DNA of 64,000 bases from positions 248,001 through 312,000 of the forward strand of contig JAIWNI010000028.1 of assembly GCA_025331435.1 (NCBI GenBank), in the 5' to 3' direction. The stretch is from Choanephora cucurbitarum. Taxonomy: Eukaryota > Mucoromycota > Mucoromycetes > Mucorales > Choanephoraceae. Under the pieces are notes generated by a model that searched no databases, was not told where the DNA came from, and worked only from the letters and a program-made list of their open reading frames with translations. Shown piece by piece: positions 56,137 through 64,000 of this stretch (its first letter is position 1; each line of letters begins with the position of its first letter). A program made the translations under genes and the position numbers.

Positions 56137-59100
56137 TTACTCGTCCTCTTCTTGCTGTAAGCTTTTTAATAGATCCTCTGCAGAGATAGCGGGTATACTG
56201 CCAGAAGAAGCCGAAGAGGAAGAGCTAAGAGTTCTGCTGAGGGTTGTCTTTAGGCTATCTAGACTCAGATTTTGAAATGAGCTTTCATCGTTGCTTTTCA
56301 GTTTCTTCAAACGTTGTTGAACACGACGTTGTTGTAGCTTGTTCTCGGTTTCACCAGACCGAAGCTTCTCTAGCAGGTCATCCATTAAGCGTCGATCTTC
56401 AATTTCATCTTCCGAAGAAGAGGAAGAATCAGAATTTGAAGAAGGCGAGATTGGACTGTCTCTGGCTTTAAGGGCTTGGCGTCTCCTTTCCTCCAACTCT
56501 CTCAGTCGTCTTTCCTCTATTTCTTTTTGTTGCATACGTCTCTGCTCTTCCAGTGCTGCATTTTTCCAACTCTGCAGGAAATAGGCAATTGTACCAAAGA
56601 ATTCGTCTGGTCTCTTTGTATGTGGATTCTCTCCATAAAACGACATGACATCTTTCCATTTGACATCGACATTGACATAGAGCACACCTAGCTCTTCAAA
56701 TCTGCCTACAGCAGAAGATTTGAATTCTTTCATGACTGCCAAAAAGCGGTCATTGTAATCATGTATTTCTTGGCCAATGTCTTGTCCGACCGTTTCAATT
56801 GCTTGTGTTTCATTTTCTTCGTTTTTCTTAGCATCTGATTTCGGTGTCCAGAATTTATCTAATTCGGTTTCTAACTGCTTTAATCCTTGACGCAAATCAC
56901 TGTATTGTTGAACAATTTCGGTTATACTTGCCATAACTAATATCAAGAAAGCTCAGTTGAATGAAAGGGGACACTCATGATGAGATCTTACCTCTTGCAG
57001 CTTCGGGTATGTCTTTTAGGTCATCTACAAATGTCAGGATAGAAGGCATTTCTCGTTCAACAAGACCAGTCAGTACATGAAGTAGTGTGATATTAGAGTC
57101 TTTTGATGCCTTCGTGTCCATCAACTATTTCATTTGAAGACATGAGTTATGTGGCCGACTATCGCTTGAAAATAGATTTACCTTGTTGATACTACTTATT
57201 TTCATTCCAAATGCCCCACCTTGTGTACTTGAGGCATTCATAAAATTACCGAGTGATAAAATGATGAACAATAGATCTCTGAATGACTTTGAGTGGCGCA
57301 AAGAATCAGAAGCAGACAAGACTATTGATAAACTCTTTCTGATCTGTTCAAATCTATCCCAGAATTGAGCTCTAAACAACATATATTTAAGCCTAGTTTC
57401 ATATCGATACATTCGAGCCATCTAATAGAAAGATAAGTTTAGTGTTTGTTCTCTTGTGATATCATTCAAGTGATTGACCTCTATGATAAATTGCTCTGGA
57501 TAATCCAACTCTTGACATTTTTCTTCTGGTCCTTCCAAGTATTTTTGCATTAATGTCAGATCATCATCTCTTGAAGGTAAATAGGCTGTCAAGTTGATCA
57601 AAAATGTTTCTGTGCATAGCTTATCATCCATCATCTGAATGTGTTGTACTACTTTTTTATAGGAACCAAATTGTTTGATTTTGGGTAGAATGGCAATATC
57701 TTAAATAATGATCATGTAAGTATGAAGAAACTAAAGTAACTTGTCAACACTTACTGATATTCTTGTTCTTTTCCTTCTTCAGGAAGCGAACAACAGAGTC
57801 ATTCTTTCGATTGAGTTCCATTTCCTGTTGTTTCTTTTCTAAAAAGGTGTTTTGCTTTGCAGGGAACAGAGTCTCGATTCTCTCAAATGCCCCTCTTTCA
57901 TTGAGCAAGCGTTCCATGCTTTCGTGATCTTGGTTCTTGACGTCCCAGATTGTTTGCTCAGTCGACCTTGCGTCCAGCTTATGCCATTGCAAGTTCTTTA
58001 GTTTTACTTGTGGATAATGACGAAGTTCTTTTCGATGGGTAAGACTAGGTGTCGAGAAGGACACAGTTGGTGATTGTGATGGTAAGGAAGATGTAGATAC
58101 AGAGGATGGAGTAGATGCAATTTGATGAGATAATACAGTAGTTGAGGAGCCGGCTCCATTTTTGTTGATTGAAGATAAAGGATGAGTGCCTATAGATTTA
58201 ACAAGAAAAGTAGGTTATTGTTGGTTCATGGTTTCTTTAAAGACAAAGAAATTACCTGAAGAAGGACCAGGTGGTGGTGGCGGTGGTGGTGGTGGAGGAG
58301 GAGGCGGAGGAGGAGGAGGAGGAGGAGGCGGTGGTGGGGCAGAGCTTATAGGATCGCCTATTGAGCTTTCAGTCCCTTCATCCGAATTGAGAGTTTCTGC
58401 TGGATCATGATGTTCTGTATGTTCATTTGAAGATGAAATACCAGAATCTTGATTAATAGCAGAAGGATTCAGATCTAAAACATACACGTCTTAGTACAAA
58501 TGACAACAAGCGCCTCTCTTTCATTACCTTCAGTTCTGACAAGTGGATCACTGACAGGTCGCTTCTTCTTGAACCTATTCTTATTGAAAAATGGAAGTAG
58601 AAATTCACCAAATGAAAACCCATGATGTGTACTGCTATATCCATGAGTGCTTTTCTTGTTCTCTAATGAAATTATCGGTAGTCGCTTGATACAACAAGTC
58701 AGTGACTTAAGATGAAGCCCATCGTCTGTATGAAACTTACCTTTTCATCTAACGAAAGTCTTCCTCTCTTTCTAGTTTGGCGCATGGATTCAAACATGGC
58801 TTTTCCACTATCACTGCTGAATCTTCTCTTTTCTTGGTTTTCAAAAGTAGTCAATCTTGCTTGAAGAGAGGTAATTGTGTCTTTGGAAGTTTGAAGTACT
58901 TGTCTCAAGGCGTTGTTCTCATCTTTTAGTTGTTCAATACGATGCTTCTGAGCTTGGTTTTCCATCAAGCTGGGAACAATGCGAAGTTCCTGAACCTCTC
59001 GCTCTAGTTGCTCCTTTTCCAAAAGTATCTTTTCGTACTGTTCTTTGATCTCATCTGCTTCCTTCTCTTTGTCTCTTAATCGATCCAGGTCCAAGAAATT

Positions 59101-61116
59101 CTGCATAACAGCACCTACAGGTGTACTGAAGATTTCCTGAAGATCTGCTTTACTGTTATGTTGTGCTCCATCTGTCACGATATGATATAACATGATTTCA
59201 ATGATATGATAATACTGGCACCTAAGATGCATAACCAATGGAATCAATAAGGATAGTTTAAGAAAAAAACAAGAAAAAAAAGACTTACTTTTCCTCTGGA
59301 CTTCCTTTGATCCATAATAAGTATTTCATCATCGAAAGGAAATGTTCAGTTCCCTTTGGTGAATCAGATATATTCTCAAGCAATTTATCAAACAACTGAG
59401 ATGGGTTAGAGTCCTCAAGAGCCAGCTGGTTTAAATCGTCTCCAAAGGCATCTTCTATGTCATGATCAGCTGCTTCTTTGAAAGACTCGATTTGCAAGTT
59501 AAGCAAATGATAATCTAAGGCTTCAAGTTTTGGTATAATGTGTGTTTGCAAACCAGCTGCAACGAATTGATTTCGAATGGAGATGCGGTAGTTTACGTTA
59601 GATGGTATACTTGTCAATGCATTCACCAAGATCATATTGGATAACTTGATTTTGTTTAGCTTACAATCATCTTTTACATAAGAAACCCACTTACAGCATA
59701 TTCCACAAGGTGGTTCTCAAGCAAGTTATTCTCAGAGACAAGTGTTGTCAAGAGTTGTTGCATCCAACAATCAAATATACTGAGTGTCTTGTTGAATTTC
59801 TTCATCAATTCAAATCCATGAATGACATGATGATAGCCATCCAGATAACACAAGAATGCCAGTAATTCGCACACCATCTTTCTTGTCTGCCAATGTGGAC
59901 AGACAATAGAGAAGACAACCGCATGAATGTATTCAGGGTGATCGATGACTTCTTTTCCACCCACTTTTGTATTGACAATAGCCTTGATACATCGCACAAT
60001 CTCAATTTCAAGCTCCAGCGCAGTAATTCTTCTATCTTGATCACCATGATTCAAATAATCCAAAGCATGGCATAATACATGAAACCCTTTCAATTCAATG
60101 AACTGAACAACCCAACTAACAAGACATCAGTAAACTCCCTATTTTTGATGCAATCCCACTTACTTGATAGGCCTTGTTCTTAAACTGACTTCAAGACTGG
60201 CGGCTATCTTTGTCGTCACCGATCTCAAGTGCGGATCCAGAAACTTCTTGATAAAGAACTCGGGAGAATTCTGATCGACATCGAGACAAGCATCTGTTGA
60301 TCTTTTACTGTTGCTCTTGATAGGCGATACATGGATGCTTTTGGATCGTTTTGTTGTGGGTGATCGAGAATGTGTGGATGAGCTTGGACTCATGCTGATG
60401 GTGCCCGTCTGAAGGATGGTTGTGTTGATGAGAGGAAGTGAAGGCTTGCTGACAGGTGAGGATATAGATTTGACTGGCTTTGGACTTTCTGGTCTGCTGA
60501 AGGCAACCTTTCGGGTCGAAAGTGATCGGGATGAAGTCGGCTGATTAGCAGGTAATCGGCTAATATCCATGCTGGTCCTTGCACTCGCTGCTTGTTGTAA
60601 TTTACTTTGACTTACACCTGAAGCAAGCATTTCAGCCTGATGATCTTGATTGACCATCAGCCATTTCTTTTCAATATGCCAATTTTGCATATTTGTCTTT
60701 GTCTTTAGATCATGAATGCCTCTTCTTTCCTATATGATCAAGGTATCAGTCCTGATTGTTTTTCATCATGTTATCACACAAATTTACCAGCATACTATCG
60801 AATAAAGCATCGACTTCTTTTTCAGAAGGAAGGGTCTGGTCTCGAGCAAAAAGGTGTTCTGCTGAGCCTGCCTCAAAAGATGAACGGTTGGGCACAATAT
60901 TCTGTTGGCGTAAACCATCTCTCACTGTGTAACATAAACAATTATCAGCATAAGATATGGTCTTTTACTTGTTCTAAACAATTTGCCTTTAGATTTGATT
61001 GTAAGTGCCCTTTTGACAGTCGATTGATGTTTGTAGGGGGGCAATCGCTTAGGTGGAATAGACTCATTCGAAGGTCTTTGCTTCTTTTTGCCGAGACGAT
61101 CCAATATGCCCTCCAT
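56137..61116 (-). CDS. Diaphanous-related formin (SepA/Bni1-like)
   Basis: Actin nucleator for polarised growth, septation and actin cables. First exons: 61116-60969, 60924-60788 and from 60729; stop at 56137. The N-terminal GTPase-binding/FH3 region spans roughly 60.9-59.3 kb (PSEKEVDALFDSML, KKWLMVNQDH, VKGGK-type VNTKVGGKEVIDHPEYIHAV). A coiled coil follows (ELRIVPSLMENQAQKHRIEQ). FH1 is a long proline run encoded at 58269-58336. FH2 runs from VKLKNLQWHKLDARS through SLGNFMNASSTQGGAFGMKI to RFEELGVLYVNVDVKWKD-type helices. A C-terminal autoregulatory motif reads RRLMDDLLEKLRSGE. The order GBD-FH3-FH1-FH2-DAD is complete. Internal exon borders were not all fixed. Confidence 0.88.
58269..58336. 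repeat. GGN/CCN microsatellite encoding the formin proline run
   Basis: An almost perfect GGT/GGA/GGC trinucleotide tract on the plus strand, read as CCN proline codons on the minus strand inside FH1. Tracts of this kind bind profilin-actin in formins and change length easily by slippage. The opposite-strand polyglycine frame is a shadow. Confidence 0.85.
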
Positions 61117-63021
61117 TTGGCATCAATACTATGGTAAATAAATTAAAGAAAAAGAAAGCTCAATGGAGTAGATACAGTGAAAGAAAAGCAAAGCAAAAGA
61201 AAACAAAAGAAAATAAAACGTATAAGGAAAAAAAAAAGTAGAGTTTAGCTTTGGCAGGAAGATTAAAAAAAAATCGGTGATTAAAATCAGCATGGACAAT
61301 GACGCATAAACTGGTCAATTAAGGGCTCAGCTATAGGATTTATATGCACGATGGCTTTTGCCTTTAATTCATTAGACTCATTTACTCTGTATCTTCAATT
61401 GATTTCAAGGTCGATTGAACACTGGTAACAATTGATGGATAGATCATGAAGAACCAGAAAAGTGACTAACGAACTTGATACAAACAATACAGATGACCCC
61501 CCATTGTACCTGTTGTTTTGTTTTTCAGCCGACTGAAATGGTACAGTACCTGTTTAAACTAACAACCCTATTTCTGTAAAGTATCAGCCTAATGAAGCTG
61601 ATACCTAGAATATGTCAAAAAGTAAAATTTATCCGTTCTTGAATACAATTCATTGTGGTTCAACATCTAGTGCTATATACACATTCTAGTGGACCAAAGA
61701 CAGTTCAATCTTGCTTATTAAGAAACACAAATGCTTAGCTAAGTTCCCTTAGCATCTAAATCAAGGTTTTACCTTTTTTCCCCTTAGACAACCGTTTCAA
61801 AATGTTTTGAGCTATTTTCAATGTTCCCATTTGACTTTATGACTATCTAATAAGAGGAAAGTAATGACAGACAAGCCCTACGGAAGGCTTTTATTTTCTT
61901 TGGTTCTAATGATCATAACAAACGAAATACCCTTTGGGCTTTATTCCACTGTAGTTAATTAATTCAGCCAAAAAAAGAAAGATGAACTTGACTTTCCTTT
62001 TTAAGAATGCAAGAGGGATTACAGTGCTTCCAGCGTCAATGGGTTACCTTACCGAAAAAATTGGTCGTCTTTCTGAGAACCAATCGACCACTTTTCTGAA
62101 TGCCAATTGAAACTGTCAATAAGGATAACACCATCAAAATTGATAGATCTACAAATTATGGAGTACGATAGGTCGAAAACGCTTGCCAGTTCACTTGAAT
62201 GACCATTATTTGAAGAATGCCAAATTAAGAAATCTAACAATTACAAAGATTTGTTTACTTGTCTCAGAAGCTGCAGTTTCATTGATAGTATCTTAAAAGA
62301 ACTAGTGAGATAAAGGTCTCTGGTATATGAACAACTGAGTTACCTGCAACTTCGGATTCAATAGCCTCGATGTCAGCCAGCAAAGTTGATAAGAATAATG
62401 GCACGTATAAAGCATATATGGAATTTAACGTTGGATTCAAGCAAAAGAAAAGAATGGATTGGGTCACGTGCCTGAAAGAAGGGGAGGACTTGAAAACCTT
62501 GAATTATAAAAATTCAGAATCATTACGCCGCGTTTTGTTTTATTATGAATTATATTAGCTATTGAATAAAAAAAAATCCTACGTTTGTGTGGCAATTAAT
62601 TTAACAGCATACTGTGACAAGTGCTAAAAATAATAATAAATATCTATATATCCTGTTTAAAGGAGGTAAAAAAAAACTCGTTAGGATTCTTCTTGGAAAC
62701 ATAACATATAAATAGTTATTATAGTCTATTAGTAACAGAATAGCTGATGAGCGATATTCAAGAAGGACTTGTATTTCAGTTTTCACACTTCCTGAAAAAA
62801 AAAATCAAGCACAGCGCACTACAGTGCACTAATATGCTTGCGTTTATGCCTGCGTTTTACTTGGTACTATTACATGTCTTAATTTTTAAAATCATATTTT
62901 ATTTACTATAGTGATATTGGTAAAAAAAAAAAAAAGACATAAATTACTTACGCGACGTTTCTGTTGATCTAGAGGTGGCGAGAATTATGATAGTTGGTGT
63001 TTTATCAAGACAATGATCCAA
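61117..63021. other. Gene-poor region
   Basis: About 1.9 kb of AT-rich DNA beyond the formin start. No frame with recognisable content was found. One perfect 8-bp inverted repeat, GTATCAGC (61581-61588) with GCTGATAC (61597-61604), is the only structure noted. Confidence 0.45.
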
Positions 63022-64000
63022 TCAATTGCAGCCGTCAGTTTGCTTATTATTACCCTTATTTACAGACTCAAATGTGTCTTTAACCAATAATTTTAAACAG
63101 TAGACTTGTACAAGTACTGGTAACACGTTCTCTCCAAATTTAGTAATGTCAGTAGGTACCTGAAGGGCTTTACCGTCGGTGATTCTTGTAATATAACCTT
63201 TGGGCCTATCAACTCTAATCACTTTCATATGCAACCCTGTTAATCAACAAGCATAGAACATAAGTCAGTTCATCATAGACACTATATTAAGCCATCTTTT
63301 ATTTTACCTGAATGTACTACACCTACAGTACATAAATTGCTGTACAGCCATCCCCCGATTTAGGGAACGAAATATAAGGAGCGATTTTGATTTAGGGAAC
63401 GGTCTTGAGGGAACCGAAGTTCGTTTAACGCTAAGAATCCCTGCTATTGCTATGAGAAATTGGGAACGATTTTGATTTAGGGAACGGTGTCGAGGGAACC
63501 AAGACTGTTCCCTAAATCGGGGGATGACTGTAGTCACCTTCATTTTCTTTAACAAGCAGATCTAACATATCTTTTAAGACTTTTGGGAGTTTTGTTCCTC
63601 TTTCTTTTATCATCTTGTTTCCATTTAACTTGTCAATTTTATCAACTTCTGATGCACCAAACTCAAGGCTGCTGGAACTGTTTGGGTTGATTTGACAGAT
63701 TAGATAATCAAATCGACGACCCATTGGTTGGCGAGTATGGTTATTGACATCTTCAATGGTCCTTTTAAGATTTTTTTCGAATGGAAGAAGCTATGGAAGC
63801 TCCTTCTCTCTAGAAACAATTGGCTGTCAATCCAGAAGAATAAGTGAAAACATATAAAAATGGGCTTACCTAATTATTTCAAGTCCCTCTAAGTTGCCAA
63901 ATATGTGGTCTATCATGAACCAAAGATGAATGTTGTACCAATTCTCCAAATGGTCTTTCTTCAAACTGCCGTTTTCATGTTCTCTTACTAGCGTGTATAC
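63022..64000 (-). pseudogene. Broken member of the multi-copy fungal family, 5' end outside window
   Basis: Minus-strand exons enter from the right edge. The first reads ENWYNIHLWFMIDHIFGNLE. After an intron ending near 63810 come EGASIASSIRK, GRRFDYLICQ and SLEFGASEVDK, then KERGTKLPKVLKDMLDLLV. A short intron (63307-63237) precedes the last exon (MKVIRVDRPKGYITRI, then ALQVPTDITKFGENVLPVL), which ends at 63022. Two lesions break it: an A7 run (T7 on the plus strand, 63771-63777) where six A would keep the frame, and the MITE at 63345-63530 inside the coding exon. Family function is unknown. The segment resembles the N-terminal half of the family whose C-terminal half is seen at 15.4-16.1 kb. 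Confidence 0.55.
63343..63532. mobile_element. 186-bp MITE with TA target duplication, pogo/Tc1-type ends
   Basis: Non-coding element at 63345-63530 flanked by TA on both sides (63343-63344 and 63531-63532). The 24-bp terminal inverted repeats differ at one base; they begin CAG, then Y, then CATCCCCCGATTTAGG. Inside are two 34-bp direct repeats (63382-63415 and 63467-63500) with two mismatches, themselves containing the GATTTAGGGAAC core of the ends. It encodes nothing. The TA target and the CAG ends suggest mobilisation by a Tc1/mariner or pogo transposase. Confidence 0.88.

Noticed and set aside
58186..58410. Polyglycine open frame on the plus strand
   Set aside because: Reverse complement of the formin FH1 proline tract.
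61581..61604. Perfect 8-bp inverted repeat GTATCAGC/GCTGATAC
   Set aside because: Noted as a structure, but isolated, short and far from gene ends; not supported as a terminator or transposon end.

Overview
The window is eukaryotic and almost certainly from an AT-rich Mucoromycota fungus, most likely Mucorales. Nearly every gene is cut by short GT-AG introns of about 45-75 nt, and reading frames join cleanly across them. The gene set is typical of filamentous fungi: a CCG-9-type trehalose phosphorylase, a Medusa-type regulator, an SepA/Bni1-like formin, an HSF-type factor and a P5B ATPase. Two fragments of what looks like a Mucorales-type multi-copy gene family and decayed Tc1/mariner elements are also present. 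No prokaryotic features (operons, CRISPR, insertion sequences) were seen and no tRNA or rRNA was recognised. All identities rest on reading translations and motifs by eye; no database search was possible.

Layout. 0-8 kb: a secreted polysaccharide lyase family 8 enzyme (3' end outside the window), a tyrosine/dual-specificity phosphatase and an Alba-domain protein, all on the minus strand. 7.3-14.5 kb: an HMG-CoA reductase with a very short membrane part, a methyltransferase and a trehalose phosphorylase sharing a divergent promoter, and a coiled-coil protein. 14.5-17.2 kb: repeat-rich, with a gene-family fragment next to a truncated Tc1-like copy. 17.2-31.4 kb: a dense housekeeping block with LAMTOR1-like, DNA polymerase alpha subunit B, PRMT3, a voltage-gated proton channel, a RING/TRAF zinc-finger protein, a PHIP/BRWD-type WD40-bromodomain protein, a small unknown and isopentenyl-diphosphate isomerase. 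31.5-45 kb: an unknown protein with a PCNA-box-like motif, a Medusa-like regulator, an HSF-type factor, a P5B ATPase and a syntaxin-18/Ufe1 SNARE. 46-51.4 kb: a ferric reductase, a convergent multicopper oxidase and alpha-SNAP. 52.8-54.7 kb: transposon debris. 54.7-61.1 kb: a sphingolipid delta-4 desaturase and a diaphanous-type formin. 61-64 kb: gene-poor, ending in a broken family gene with a MITE in its coding exon.

Functional links. HMG-CoA reductase and IDI are the flux-controlling and isomerase steps of the mevalonate pathway. The ferric reductase, with tandem iron-type GATA sites, and the multicopper oxidase look like a reductive iron-uptake neighbourhood, although the oxidase lacks some copper ligands. 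POLA2 and PRMT3 diverge from a 158-bp spacer holding two MluI cell-cycle boxes. Syntaxin 18 and alpha-SNAP both act in membrane fusion.

Most unusual signals: an inferred 2-nt exon in the PHIP/BRWD gene, an inferred 7-nt exon in the trehalose phosphorylase gene, a 186-bp MITE whose removal rejoins the interrupted codons of its host exon, an HMG-CoA reductase without a sterol-sensing domain, and the copper-ligand loss in the multicopper oxidase. I did not find a convincing wholly new multi-gene system.
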